DNA of 64,000 bases from JAXLYE01 sp046351595 (GCA_046351595.1 JAXLYE010000003.1:682001-746000), one strand, 5' to 3'; positions 8,570 through 18,184 are shown, counted from the stretch's first letter. The notes: generated by a model not told the origin, from the sequence alone. Made by a program: numbers and translations.

Positions 8570-10234
8570 ATGCGACTCAGTCCCGGACGTTGGCTCAACT
8601 CGCAGATGCACCTCCTGTCGTGGCTCGGCGAGGAGCTGCACGGCGAGAGCTTCCTCGCCGAGCAGCGGCCGCAGGGCCGCAGCGTCCTGGTGCGCGTGCT
8701 GTCGGCCGAGGTCTGCCGCACGCCCTCGTACCTGGAGCGCTTCCGTCGCTCGGCCGAGCGGGCGATGCTGCTGCAGCACCGCCACGCCGCCGCCGTCCAC
8801 GCCTTCGGGGTGCTGCCGGCGAGCGACGCGGACGCGGACGAGGCGCCGCTGGGTCGCGCCCGCGCACTCGAAGGCCGGGAAGCCCGCGACGGTCGCGAGA
8901 CGAGCGCGGGCGTCCTCGGCGGAATCCCCTGGATCGCCACCGAGCCCGTCGACGGTCCGGACCTGCGCAGCTACCTCGCCGAGGGCCTCACGCCCGACGC
9001 GCTGGCGCCGCTGCTGCTGCCGGTCGCGGATCTGCTCGATCGCGCCGCCGCGCTCGGCCTGGTCCACGGCGAGCTGATGCCGTCGAACCTGCTGCTGCTG
9101 AAAGAGGCGCACCTGACGCCGCGGCTGGTGCTGCTCGACCTCGGGCTGGCAAAGGTGGTGGCCGCGGACCTGCTCGATCTGCCTTCGCTGCCGGGGATGC
9201 TGGCCTACCGCAGCCCGGAGCAGTGCGCGGACGGGCAGCACGTCGAGCCGGCCTCGGACCGCTACGCGCTGGCGGTGATCCTGTTCGAGGCGGTGGCCGG
9301 GCGGCCGCCGTTCCTGTCGGACAGCCCGCGCGGCCTGATGACGCTGCACCGCACCGCGCCGGTGCCGCCCCTGCGCACGCTGGCGCCGCGGCTGCGGCGG
9401 GCCGAGGCGCTGGACACCTTCTTCGTGCGCGCTCTGGCCAAGCAGCCCGAGGCGCGCTTCCCCAGCGCCGTCGCGATGCTCGAGGAGTTTGTCACCGCGC
9501 TGAGCGGCGTGCAGCGGCGCGTCGGCCAGCCGCGCGAGAAGCGGCGCTCGCCGCGCTGGTACCGGCTGTCGCGGCAGGGCGATCCGGCGTCGGCCCTCGA
9601 CGTCGTCGTCGGGCCGCGCGCGGTGCTCGGCAAGCAGAGCGAGTGCGACGTCGTCGTCCAGGCGCTGCCCTCGCCCGAGCAGGATCTGGTGACCGCGCCG
9701 ATCAGCCGTGAGCACGCGGTGCTGATCTGGCTCGACAACCGGCTGTCGGTGCTCGACCAGAGCAGCAACGGCACCTTCGTCAACGGCCGCCGCGTCGGGC
9801 CGCGGCTGTGTGAGCTGCCCGACGGCGCGCTCTTGCGGCTGGGCGAGCACCTGACCGTGCACGTGACGCTCCTATTGGCGCCGCAGGTGCCGGCCGAGCG
9901 CCCGCGGCCGCGCGACGCCCCCAGCGGCTCGGGCGAGATGGCGCTGGGCGAGAGCCCGGGCGCCTTCTTGACGCGCCGCGACCGCTACGCCGTGGGCGTG
10001 CCGCCGACGCTGATGCTGTGGCAGTACCTGCCGCTGCAGGGCTCGCCGCTGGAGCGGCTGGGCGGCGCGATGCGCCTGGGCCAGGTGTGGATGGCGCAGC
10101 GCGAGCTGTGGTGGAGCGGCCACCCGAGCGTCGCCTGGCAGCGCCGCGATCACACCACGGTCCTCGGCCCGGCGCCGCTGCGCGACGGCGACACCCTGGC
10201 CACCGCGGACGCGGTCATCACCGTCGAGCACTAG
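8570..10234 (+). CDS. Pseudokinase with C-terminal FHA domain
   Basis: 554 residues. The first ~320 align with a Hanks-type Ser/Thr kinase (YRSPEQC activation-segment end, DRYALAVILFEAVAGRPPF), but the catalytic residues are altered. The Gly-rich loop is missing, the beta-3 lysine is R (VLVRVL), HRD reads HGE (VHGELMPSNLLL) and DFG reads DLG. It is therefore probably not a working kinase. A phosphothreonine-binding FHA domain follows near 343-425 (AVLGKQSECDVVV, ISREHAVL, SSNGTFVNG), and then an unassigned C-terminal region. It probably acts as a phospho-dependent scaffold. It lies 35 nt after the glycosyltransferase gene. The architecture is clear; inactivity is inferred from motifs. Confidence 0.87.
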   Translation: MRLSPGRWLNSQMHLLSWLGEELHGESFLAEQRPQGRSVLVRVLSAEVCRTPSYLERFRRSAERAMLLQHRHAAAVHAFGVLPASDADADEAPLGRARALEGREARDGRETSAGVLGGIPWIATEPVDGPDLRSYLAEGLTPDALAPLLLPVADLLDRAAALGLVHGELMPSNLLLLKEAHLTPRLVLLDLGLAKVVAADLLDLPSLPGMLAYRSPEQCADGQHVEPASDRYALAVILFEAVAGRPPFLSDSPRGLMTLHRTAPVPPLRTLAPRLRRAEALDTFFVRALAKQPEARFPSAVAMLEEFVTALSGVQRRVGQPREKRRSPRWYRLSRQGDPASALDVVVGPRAVLGKQSECDVVVQALPSPEQDLVTAPISREHAVLIWLDNRLSVLDQSSNGTFVNGRRVGPRLCELPDGALLRLGEHLTVHVTLLLAPQVPAERPRPRDAPSGSGEMALGESPGAFLTRRDRYAVGVPPTLMLWQYLPLQGSPLERLGGAMRLGQVWMAQRELWWSGHPSVAWQRRDHTTVLGPAPLRDGDTLATADAVITVEH

Positions 10235-10447
10235 CCCCCCTGCGGTTCCAGGGCCGGAGAGGCGCCCTGCAACTCGCGGGGTCGCGGAGTCGCGCTCGGA
10301 GCCGCTGCCGCGGGCGCCGAAAAGCGCGGTGATCTCGCGGGCTTGCGCGAGGCGCGCCGCCGTCGCGGGCGAGCTGGTACGATCCGAAAGGATTCTGCCG
10401 ACTTGGGCGGCGCGGCCTGCGACCGTCTCTCGGCAGGGGAGGGATCG

Positions 10448-12814
10448 ATGCGCGGAGCCTTGGGGGGGGTGCTCTTGTGCGCCCTGTTCGGATGCCAGGA
10501 GGCGGCACCGGAGGTGCTGCAGCTCACGTCCGTCTCGCCGCCGCTCGGGGCGCTGGCCGGCGGCACGCGCGTGCTGCTGCAGGGCAGCGGCTTCTCGGAA
10601 GGGGTGACGGTGCGCTTCGGCGACAGCGCCGCCGCCTCGGTCGAGGTGACGTCGCCGGGCGAGCTGTGGGCGGTGACGCCGCCCGGCCCGGGCGCGCCCG
10701 CCGAGGTCGCGGTGACCCTCGGCCGCAGCGACGGCACACAGGCGAGCTGGGGCGAGCGCTTCAGCTACTACCGGCTCGACCTCACAATGGCCGCCGACAC
10801 GCTGCGTGCGCCGACACCGGTGGCCATGGCCAGCGCCGACCTCGATCGCGACGGCCGCCTCGACGTGGCGGTGGCGACCGCGGAGCCGCCCGGGCTGGTG
10901 CTGCTGCGCGGGCAGGCGGACGGCGGGCTCGCCTTCTTCCGGCGCATCGACGTGACGCGGCGGCCGGCCGGGGTCGCGGCCGCGGACGTAAACGCCGACG
11001 GCCAGGTCGATCTGGTGGTGCTCGACGGCGCGGACCCGGCGGTGCGCATCCTGCGCGGCAGCGGCTCGGCGCTCGGCGACTTCACGCCCGCGGCGCCGCT
11101 CTTTCTGCCCTGCCCGCCGAGCGCGCTCGCCGTCGGAGATCTCGACGCGGATCGGCGCGGCGACCTGGTCGTGACGTGCGCGAGCGCGGGCGCGCTCTTG
11201 GTGCGCAACCAGGGCGACCGCGCCGACGGGCTGGGCCCGCTGTTCGCGGCGCCGCAGGCGCTCGGCGGCGGGACCTCGCCGGTCGCCGCCACGATCGCCG
11301 ACCTGGATCACGACGGCGCCGCCGACGTCGGCGTGCTGAGCGGGGCGGGGCGGCTGTACCTGCACTACGGCGATCACGGCGGCGGGCTGCTGCCGGTGCA
11401 GGACGTGCCCGCGGGCCAGGCGCCGGCCGGGCTGCTGCCGCTCGACGTCGACGGCGACGGCAAGGACGAGCTGCTCATCCCGGATCGCGGCGGCGGCGTG
11501 CTGGTGCTCAAGGCGACGGGGCCGGCGCTGCTCGCGCGCTGGCAGCAGCTGTCGGCGCCGGTCGGGACGTCGCTGCTCGCGCCGGTGCCGGGCGGCGAGC
11601 TCGCGCACGTCCTGGCGGTCGGCGGTGACACCGGCGAGGGCGTGCGCTTCCTGCTCGAGGACGCGAACCTGATCCGGCCGGCGCCGGTGGCGCTGGGCGG
11701 GCCGCTCGTGGCGCTCTTGCAGCGCGACATCAACGGCGACGGCGCGGGCGAGCTCCTGGCGCTGGGCACGGGCGGCACGCTGACCGTCCACCACCGCGTC
11801 GACGGCAGCCTGGTGCAGGCGCAGAGCGCGAGCCTGTTGCCGGCGCCGGTGGGCGCGCTCGCTGCGGACCTCGACGGCGACGGCTGGGCGGACCTTGTGT
11901 GGAGCGAAGAGGGCGCCGACGCGGTGCGCGTGCGCTACAGCCGCGGCGACGGCACCTTCGAGCCGGCGGTCAGCTACCCGACGGCCGCGGGCCCGGCCGC
12001 GATCGGCGTCGCGGATCTCAACGGCGACCGCGCGCCGGATCTGGCGGTGGCCTGCCCGCGCGCCGGCACCACCAGCGTGCTCATCTCGGTCGCGCCGCGC
12101 CGCTTCCAGGCGGCCTTCGACGTGGCGAGCGGGCCGCGGCCGGCGCTGTTGGCGCTGGTCGATGTCAGCGGCGACGGCAAGCCGGACCTCTTTGCGGCGG
12201 CCGAGGGCGCGGGCGAGCTGTACGTGCTGCTCGGCCGCGGCAACGGCACGCTGGCGCCGGCGCAGCGGATCGATGCAGGCGGCGCGGCGCGGGCGCTGCT
12301 GGTGCTGGACAGCGACGACGACGGCCGGCGCGACGTGCTCTTTTTGGGCGACGACGGGCTGCGGGTGCTGCGCGGGCTCGGCGACGGCACGTTCGCGCCG
12401 CCGCGGCTCGACGAGGCCGGCGAGTCGCCGCGGCGGCTCGTGGCGCTCGACAGCAACCTCGACGGCGTGCGCGACCTGGCGGTGCTCGGGCCCGGGGAGC
12501 TGCGGCTGCTGCTCGGCCACGCCGACGGCCGCTTCACGCTGGCGCAGCGGCTGCCGCTGCCGGCCGGGGCGCAGGCGCTGACCGCGCTCGACGTCGACCG
12601 CGACGGCGATCTCGACGTGGTCATCGCCGACGGGCGGCGCGCCGAGCTCGCGGTCCTGCTCGGCCGCTCGGACGGCACGCTGCTGCCGCCGGTGGCGCTG
12701 CCGGCGCCGCTCTCGCCGACGGGGCTCGTGACGCTGGACGCCGACAGCGACCAGAAGAGCGACCTGGTCCTGGTCGGCGCGGCCGGGCTGGCGGTGGTGC
12801 AGCCGGCGCGGTGA
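10448..12814 (+). CDS. FG-GAP/VCBS-repeat lipoprotein with IPT/TIG domain
   Basis: About 788 residues from the ATG at 10448, preceded by a good ribosome-binding site (aggggaggg). The signal MRGALGGVLLCALFGC marks a lipoprotein. Residues about 25-105 form an IPT/TIG immunoglobulin-like domain (SVSPPLGALAGGTRVLLQGSGF). The rest is a run of FG-GAP/VCBS repeats, each with a calcium-type loop such as DLDRDGRLDVAVA, DVNADGQVDLVV, DLDGDGWADLVW or DVDRDGDLDVVIA. It should be a beta-propeller on the cell surface or in the periplasm, with calcium binding likely. The convergent lipoprotein gene at 12822 almost touches its stop. Confidence 0.85.
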   Translation: MRGALGGVLLCALFGCQEAAPEVLQLTSVSPPLGALAGGTRVLLQGSGFSEGVTVRFGDSAAASVEVTSPGELWAVTPPGPGAPAEVAVTLGRSDGTQASWGERFSYYRLDLTMAADTLRAPTPVAMASADLDRDGRLDVAVATAEPPGLVLLRGQADGGLAFFRRIDVTRRPAGVAAADVNADGQVDLVVLDGADPAVRILRGSGSALGDFTPAAPLFLPCPPSALAVGDLDADRRGDLVVTCASAGALLVRNQGDRADGLGPLFAAPQALGGGTSPVAATIADLDHDGAADVGVLSGAGRLYLHYGDHGGGLLPVQDVPAGQAPAGLLPLDVDGDGKDELLIPDRGGGVLVLKATGPALLARWQQLSAPVGTSLLAPVPGGELAHVLAVGGDTGEGVRFLLEDANLIRPAPVALGGPLVALLQRDINGDGAGELLALGTGGTLTVHHRVDGSLVQAQSASLLPAPVGALAADLDGDGWADLVWSEEGADAVRVRYSRGDGTFEPAVSYPTAAGPAAIGVADLNGDRAPDLAVACPRAGTTSVLISVAPRRFQAAFDVASGPRPALLALVDVSGDGKPDLFAAAEGAGELYVLLGRGNGTLAPAQRIDAGGAARALLVLDSDDDGRRDVLFLGDDGLRVLRGLGDGTFAPPRLDEAGESPRRLVALDSNLDGVRDLAVLGPGELRLLLGHADGRFTLAQRLPLPAGAQALTALDVDRDGDLDVVIADGRRAELAVLLGRSDGTLLPPVALPAPLSPTGLVTLDADSDQKSDLVLVGAAGLAVVQPAR

Positions 12815-12821
12815 GCCTGGC

Positions 12822-13316
12822 TCAGCGGGGCGGCGACGCCGTCGGGGCGGCGGGCGGAGCCGGGGCCGCGGGCGGGGCCGGCGGCGGCGCGGCGGGCGAG
12901 GCCGGCGGCGGTGTCGCGGCCTGCGGCGCCTCCTGGGTCCGGACCGGAACGCCGGCGCGGAACTCGACGGTGCTGTCGGGCTGGCCGCTGTCGCGGTAGA
13001 ACTCCCAGCGCCCGTCGCGCGTGCCGTTCTGGTACTGGCCGACGGACTTCTTCGTCCCGTTCTCCCACCACTCGAGGTACGGGCCGTGCTTGGTGCCGTC
13101 CTTCTTCTCGCACCACACGCTGGTGTAGGTGCCGTACGCGACGCCGCGGGCGGGCATGGTGCCGCCGGGGCAGGCGATGGCGCGCGCCGGATCGTTGGGC
13201 GCGAGCTGATCGGGCCGCGGCGTCGGCGTGCACGCGCCGAAAAGGAGCGCGGCGCCGACGAGGCCGGCGACGCCGACGAGCCCAGGGACAAGCGAACGGT
13301 TGGTGGAGGGGCGCAT
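12822..13316 (-). CDS. MORN-like repeat lipoprotein with Pro/Ala-rich tail
   Basis: 164 residues. A signal sequence ends in LLFGAC, so lipidation is likely. The middle carries two MORN/YwqK-like units (KHGPYLEWWENGTKKSVGQY and TRDGRWEFYRDSG), short beta-hairpins found in many envelope proteins of unknown role. The last ~40 residues are almost only Pro and Ala, probably a flexible wall-spanning tail. The gene is convergent with the FG-GAP lipoprotein; only 7 nt separate the stops. Exact function unknown. Confidence 0.75.
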   Translation of the reverse strand: MRPSTNRSLVPGLVGVAGLVGAALLFGACTPTPRPDQLAPNDPARAIACPGGTMPARGVAYGTYTSVWCEKKDGTKHGPYLEWWENGTKKSVGQYQNGTRDGRWEFYRDSGQPDSTVEFRAGVPVRTQEAPQAATPPPASPAAPPPAPPAAPAPPAAPTASPPR

Positions 13317-13349
13317 GCACAGAGCCTATCGCGATGCCGCACCGTGCGC

Positions 13350-13450
13350 GACCGATCAACGTGACCGCTCAACGCGACCGCTCAACGCGACCGCTCAACG
13401 CGACCGCTCAACGCGACCGCTCAACGCGACCGCTCAACGCGACCGCTCAA
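13350..13450. repeat. 13-bp tandem repeat, eight units
   Basis: The unit gaccgctcaacgc starts at 13363 and repeats with a strict 13-bp period to 13441. One variant unit (gaccgatcaacgt) precedes it and a partial unit (gaccgctcaa) ends it. It lies between the upstream end of the MORN-like lipoprotein gene and the end of the P450 gene. It is not in a convincing gene. Confidence 0.9.
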
Positions 13451-13468
13451 TCACCAAGCGTCAGGCAG

Positions 13469-14842
13469 TCAGGAGATCACCAGCTGCGTGCTCGGGTGCG
13501 GGTGGACGAGCGGGTAGGTGATGACCTTGACCGGGCCGCTGCCGACGGGGTGCAGCGAGCCGGCCAGGTAGTCGAGCCGGTGCGCCAGCGCCACCGCGAG
13601 CTGCGCGCCCTCGAGCACCGCCAGGTGGTAGCCGAGGCAGAAGTGGGCGCCGCCGCCGAACTGCGAGATCTCCAGCGGCGTCAGGCTGCGGCCGGCCCAG
13701 CGGCGCGGATCGAAGCGCTCGGGCTCGGGGAACAGCGACTCCTCGCGCGCGATGGAGCTCAAGATCACGTTGCAGCGCGTGCCGGCCTTGAGCAGCGCGT
13801 CGCCGAGCATCATCGGCTCGGTGACGGTGCGGCTGACGATCTGCACCGGCATGTGCAGCCGCAGCGACTCGCGGAACAGCCCCTCGGCGAGCGGGAAGCG
13901 CTTGAGATCCGCGGGCACACGCGGCAGCTCGCCGCCTTGGCGCGCCTCCTCGCGCAGCGCGATCGACAGCTCCTGATCATCGGCCAGGCGCAGCAGCATC
14001 CAGGCCGTCACCGAGGCCGTGGTCTCGTGCCCCGCGAGCAGCAGCAGCCGCAGGTTGACGGCCAGGTCCTCCTCGTCGACAAGATCGCCGTTCTCGTCGC
14101 GTGCGCGGGCCAGCGCGGCGAGCAGGCTGTCGCTCTTGTCGCCGGCCTCGTCCGCCCGCAGCCGGGCGCGCGCCCGCTTCACGAACTCGAGCAGCCGGGC
14201 GTCGAGCCACTCCTGGGCGCGCAGCGCGCGGCGCCACGGGGAGCCCGGCAGGTCGATGGTCAGCGGCACGCGGAAGCCGAGCAGCTCGCGGTACTTCTTG
14301 CGCCACACCTCCATCTCGTCGAGCGGCACCTCGAACAGGCGGAAGATGATCTCCAGCGTCATGCGCTGCATCACCGGCAGGGCCGCGAACGGCTTGTGCA
14401 GGTGCAGCTCGGCGACGTGCCGCTTGATCACCTCCTCGGAGGTCCGGCCCACCGTCGACAGCGACAGGCCGCGCGGCGCGAACGTCGGGTTCAGCGCGCC
14501 GCGCAGCTTCTGGTGCGGCAGGCCGTTGAGCGACAAGAGGCCGCGCGCGCCGAGCAGCACGCGCGTGAGCGGCAGGCCGCCGTACTCGGTGCGCGCCGAC
14601 TTCGAGCGCAACAGCTCGAGCCCGAGCGGGCCGCAGACGAACAGGCTGTCTCCGAGCGGGCCGCCGCGCACTCCGAAGATCGGACCGTGCTCGGCCTGGC
14701 CGCGGCGCGCCAGCGAGTCGATGTGGCGCACGATCTCGGGGATGTGCCCGAGGACGGGCCAGGCGCCTGTGAGCACCGGGAAGCCGTCCTTGTAGTAGAC
14801 CTTTACGGCGAGCGGGTTCTGGATCGACAGGGGCCCCATCAC
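13469..14842 (-). CDS. Cytochrome P450
   Basis: 457 residues with all P450 landmarks: I-helix oxygen-binding AGHETTAS, K-helix ExxR (ESLR), the PERF-like segment PEPERFDPRRW, and the heme-thiolate loop FGGGAHFCLGYHLA in which the Cys ligates iron. A soluble class I enzyme is likely, as no N-terminal anchor is visible. The substrate cannot be read from sequence. No ferredoxin gene is adjacent, although an iron-sulphur flavoprotein lies 12 kb away. The start is one of two adjacent ATGs at 14842/14839. It is divergent from the exported thioredoxin-fold gene at 15025. Confidence 0.93.
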   Translation of the reverse strand: MMGPLSIQNPLAVKVYYKDGFPVLTGAWPVLGHIPEIVRHIDSLARRGQAEHGPIFGVRGGPLGDSLFVCGPLGLELLRSKSARTEYGGLPLTRVLLGARGLLSLNGLPHQKLRGALNPTFAPRGLSLSTVGRTSEEVIKRHVAELHLHKPFAALPVMQRMTLEIIFRLFEVPLDEMEVWRKKYRELLGFRVPLTIDLPGSPWRRALRAQEWLDARLLEFVKRARARLRADEAGDKSDSLLAALARARDENGDLVDEEDLAVNLRLLLLAGHETTASVTAWMLLRLADDQELSIALREEARQGGELPRVPADLKRFPLAEGLFRESLRLHMPVQIVSRTVTEPMMLGDALLKAGTRCNVILSSIAREESLFPEPERFDPRRWAGRSLTPLEISQFGGGAHFCLGYHLAVLEGAQLAVALAHRLDYLAGSLHPVGSGPVKVITYPLVHPHPSTQLVIS

Positions 14843-15024
14843 ACCGAGTGTACGTTCGTCGCTCGCGGGCGTCCACGCACCGCCCCGGCGCGGGCGACCC
14901 GAGCCACGCAGTGAACGAAGCCACGCACGCGCCTACGGGCCGCGGCGCGCACAGGCGCGCACAAAGGTTGTCGCTTGATTTTAAGCCTTGGTTCGGATGA
15001 TGTGAGAGAAGGAGAAGAGTCGAG

Positions 15025-15726
15025 ATGACCGATGAGCGCCGCCCTGCCAAGCCCAGCGTGATGTCGCGCGCGTTCGCCGCGCTGCTCGCGCCGCCTCGGA
15101 CCGTGCTGCCCTTGCTGCTCTTAGTCGTTTCGCTGCTCGTGGCGCCGCTTGGGGCGCGCGCGGACGGGCCCTCCGTCGGCACCCAGCTGTCGAACGCCGA
15201 CATCCGCGACGCCAAGGACGAGCCGAGCAAGATCCCGGACTTCGGCAAGAAGGTCCTGCTCATCCTGTACACCGATCCCAACGTCGCGGATCAGAACGAC
15301 GAGTTCGGGGATCAGGTGAAGGCGCTCGGCCTCGACCGCACGTACTACCACTCGATGGGCATCGCCAACATGAAGGACGCGCCGGGGCTGGCGAACTGGC
15401 TCATCCGGCTCATCATCCGCAAGAAGATCAAGAAGTACAACGTCACCATCCTGACGGATCCGGATCTGCTCCTGGCGAAGGCCTGGAACCTCGGGGTCTG
15501 CGACGACAAGTCGGTGGTCATGCTGATCGACCACAAGGGCGTGCTGCAGTACATCTACAAGGGCGCGCTGCCGGACACCGAGAAGAAGAAGGCCATCGAC
15601 CTCATGAAGGAGCTGATCGCCAAGCTCAAGGCCGAGCACCCGTCGCCCGAGGGCGCGCAGCCGGCCGGCGCGGCGAGCCCGGCCCCGGCCGCGGGGACCT
15701 CACCGCCTGCGGCGCCGGCCAACTGA
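15025..15726 (+). CDS. Exported thioredoxin-fold protein (YtfJ-like)
   Basis: 233 residues after a purine-rich ribosome-binding site (gagaaggagaagag). An N-terminal signal (VLPLLLLVVSLLVAPLGARA) is followed by a thioredoxin-like core (KKVLLILYTDPNVADQNDEF, LTDPDLLLAKAWNL, SVVMLIDHKGVLQYIYKGALP), but there is no CxxC redox pair. The pattern resembles the YtfJ family, which has no known activity. The tail from about residue 205 is Pro/Ala-rich. It probably acts in the periplasm. The family assignment is by pattern only. Confidence 0.72.
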   Translation: MTDERRPAKPSVMSRAFAALLAPPRTVLPLLLLVVSLLVAPLGARADGPSVGTQLSNADIRDAKDEPSKIPDFGKKVLLILYTDPNVADQNDEFGDQVKALGLDRTYYHSMGIANMKDAPGLANWLIRLIIRKKIKKYNVTILTDPDLLLAKAWNLGVCDDKSVVMLIDHKGVLQYIYKGALPDTEKKKAIDLMKELIAKLKAEHPSPEGAQPAGAASPAPAAGTSPPAAPAN

Positions 15727-15742
15727 GCGACCGCCCGGTCGC
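15727..15742 (+). terminator. Possible terminator hairpin after the YtfJ-like gene
   Basis: A perfect 7-bp stem (gcgaccg/cggtcgc) with a 2-nt loop starts straight after the stop codon. No T-run follows, so strength is doubtful. Confidence 0.3.
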
Positions 15743-15937
15743 CTGTCGCCCGGTCTTCGAATCGCCAGGGCGAGCGGGAATGGCTCGGCCGCCCGCAGGT
15801 TCGTCTTCAAATCGCCGCCTGCTCGCCGGATAATGAGAGGCGGTGTCTACAACAGCTCAACCGTCCGTTTTTCCTGGCCTCTCCGACCGTAGCAAGCAAG
15901 CACCTGCCGCCCCGTGCGACCTGGGCCGAGGCGCGCC

Positions 15938-17407
15938 GTGAGCACCGCGCCTTCTTTGGACCCCGAGCCCAAAGGCGGCCCGTCCGGCGCGCCGCGCGGC
16001 AAGACCGTGGGCGCGGCGCTGCGCGAGGTGATCCAGCCGATCCGCGACTTCGCCCGCATCCCGCGCGCGCTCAGCGTCGGCGTCAACCTGCCGTACTTCA
16101 TCGAGGGCCTGGTCTACTTCGGCACCCTCACGGTCCTCACCAAGTACCTGTCCGAGAACGTGGCGCTCGGCGACATCCGCGCCGGCCACCTGACGGCGCT
16201 GCTGACCGGCGGCATCACCGCGGCGATGTTCGTGCTCGGCGAGCTCGGGGACCGCTGGGGGGCGCGGCGCGCGCTGCTCTGCGCGCTGTCGTTCCTTTTG
16301 GCGGGCCGCGTCTGCATGGCGCTCGGCGAGACGCTGCACCTGCCGGTCGGCTCGTGGCGGCCGCTGATGCTGCTGAACCTCCTCGGCATGTCGCTGATCA
16401 TCACCGGCTACGGCTCGTATCAGCCGACGGCCTACGCCGCGGTGAAGCAGTACACCGACGAGAAGACCGCGGCCATGGGCTACGCCATGCTGTACGCGCT
16501 GGCCAACCTCGGCGCCTTTGCCTCGGGCCTGGTGTCGCCCTGGGTGCGGCACCGCAGCGAGTCGATCTTCCCGCCCAACGGCATCACCGGCGTGTTCTGG
16601 ATGTACGTCGGGCTGACGGTGATGGCGCTGCTCATCACCGCGTTCGGGCTGCCGCGGCAGAAGAAGGCCGAGCCCGAGCTCGTCGCCCGCGCCCTCACCG
16701 CGGCCCCCGCGGATCTGGCGACCGACCTCACCGCGAAAAAAGCCGAGCCCGCGCTGTTCTCGCTGGAGTGGATCCGCAGCCATCCGCTGTGGGATGCCAA
16801 GTTCGCCTTCTTCATCTTCGTGCTGATCCCGGTGCAGACCCTGTTCGCGCACGGCTGGCTGACGCTGCCGCTGTACATCGAGCGCGCCTTCCGCCACACG
16901 CCCTGGGTCAGCCAGAACTTCGAGTTCTTCTCGAACCTGAACCCGCTGCTCATCTTCGTGCTGACGCCGCTGCTCACCGCGCTGACCGCGCGCACGGACG
17001 TCTACAAGATGATGATCATCGGCACCGCGATCATGGCCGCGCCGACGCTGCTGCTCACCGTCGGTCCGAGCCCGGCGCTGTTGCTCTTGTACACGCTGAC
17101 GATGTCGATCGGCGAGGCGATGTGGCAGCCGCGCTTCCTGCAGTACGTCGCCGAGATCGCGCCGCCGGGCAAGACCGGCATGTACATGGGAGTGGCGCAG
17201 CTGCCGTGGTTCTTGACCAAGCTGCTCACCGGCATGTACTCGGGCTGGTTCCTGAAGAAGTACTGCCCGGCCGAGGGACCGCAGGACACGCAGTTCATGT
17301 GGCTGGTCTACTCCTGCATCGCCATGGCCTCGCCGATCTGCCTGTTCCTGGCCCGCGGCTGGGTCGGCCGCAGCATCTCGCAGCGCCGCGCCCAGGCGAA
17401 GGCGTAG
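15938..17407 (+). CDS. MFS transporter, POT/PTR-like
   Basis: About 489 residues with 12 or more membrane helices. The N-terminal half contains the cytoplasmic-loop motif GELGDRWGARRALL typical of the major facilitator superfamily, and GYGSYQPTAYAAVKQYTDEK followed by ANLGAFASGLVSP resembles the signature region of proton-dependent oligopeptide transporters. I choose the GTG at 15938 because GAGG lies 6 nt upstream; a GTG at 15914 would add eight residues. The substrate is unknown (peptide or other small solute). It has no close functional neighbour; a second POT-type transporter lies at 51328-52893. Confidence 0.85.
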   Translation: MSTAPSLDPEPKGGPSGAPRGKTVGAALREVIQPIRDFARIPRALSVGVNLPYFIEGLVYFGTLTVLTKYLSENVALGDIRAGHLTALLTGGITAAMFVLGELGDRWGARRALLCALSFLLAGRVCMALGETLHLPVGSWRPLMLLNLLGMSLIITGYGSYQPTAYAAVKQYTDEKTAAMGYAMLYALANLGAFASGLVSPWVRHRSESIFPPNGITGVFWMYVGLTVMALLITAFGLPRQKKAEPELVARALTAAPADLATDLTAKKAEPALFSLEWIRSHPLWDAKFAFFIFVLIPVQTLFAHGWLTLPLYIERAFRHTPWVSQNFEFFSNLNPLLIFVLTPLLTALTARTDVYKMMIIGTAIMAAPTLLLTVGPSPALLLLYTLTMSIGEAMWQPRFLQYVAEIAPPGKTGMYMGVAQLPWFLTKLLTGMYSGWFLKKYCPAEGPQDTQFMWLVYSCIAMASPICLFLARGWVGRSISQRRAQAKA

Positions 17408-17467
17408 GCCGCCCGCACAGCGCCCCGTACGCCCGCGGCGCCCGCGGGCACGTCGCCGGCCTCCCGA

Positions 17468-17518
17468 CACCGCACCGCACCGCACCGCACCGCATCGCAT
17501 CGCACCGCATCGCATCGC
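17468..17518. repeat. 5-bp CACCG/CATCG tandem repeat
   Basis: About ten consecutive 5-bp units of cacCG or catCG lie between the transporter gene and the split kinase. It is a simple-sequence tract in a 220-bp intergenic stretch with no other recognisable feature. Confidence 0.7.
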
Positions 17519-17626
17519 CCTGGGCGGGGCCGGCGAGCTCCCGCGTGCGCGGTCAAGCTCGCGCCATCGCTCGGGGTTTGGCCGCCTGGAGCCGGGCCCG
17601 CGGTGAATCGGCTAGGATGGTTCTTC

Positions 17627-18040
17627 ATGGAGATGCAGCGCTACATCGGCCAGACGGTCGGTAACTGGCGCTTAGCGCGCCTGCTCGGCGAGGGGGCCTT
17701 CGGCGCTGTGTTCGAGTCCGAGCACGTCGCCATCGCCGGCCGGCTCGGCGCGGTCAAGATCCTGCGGCCCGAGCTGTCGATGCAGCGCGACATCAAGCAG
17801 CGCTTCCTGAACGAAGCCAGCGCCGCGAGCCGCGCCGAGCACGAGAACATCGTCCAGATCTTCGACGGCGGCATCACCCCCGACGGCTCCTGCTACCAGG
17901 TGATGGAGCTGCTCAAGGGCCAGTCGCTGGCCCGGCTGCTGCAGAACGAGAAGCGCCTGGACGCCGGGCGCGCCATCAACATCAGCGCCCAGATCGCCGC
18001 GGCGCTACAGGCCGCGCATGCGATTGGGATCGTGCACCGC
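17627..18040 (+). pseudogene. Ser/Thr kinase, N-terminal part, cut at HRD
   Basis: 138 codons of a Hanks-type kinase from the ATG at 17627 (agga 9 nt upstream). The Gly-rich loop LLGEGAFGAVF, the lysine of VKIL and the N-lobe are intact. The sequence follows the family up to the first two catalytic-loop residues, GIVHR. From 18041 the frame runs on for 48 unrelated codons to 18184. The missing continuation, DLKPDN onward, sits at 27445. Both pieces carry CACCGCG at the join. The intact gene would be a membrane-associated or soluble myxobacterial-type protein kinase; the present stub lacks every catalytic-loop function. Confidence 0.85.
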
Positions 18041-18184
18041 GTACTGGAACTGCCGTCGAGGACGTGGGCTGAAGCGGTCCGCTGGGGCGCGAAGCGGTTG
18101 TCTGGCTTGGGTTGCGTGCGGATCGATTCCTTTCGGCAGCTTCGCGCCTCTGCCTCGGCGCTCAGACTCCCCGCGCTCAATTAG

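Noticed and set aside
15857..17515. Long minus-strand frame over the MFS/POT-like transporter
   Set aside because: Arg/Gln/Ala-rich shadow of the transporter gene, with no domain.
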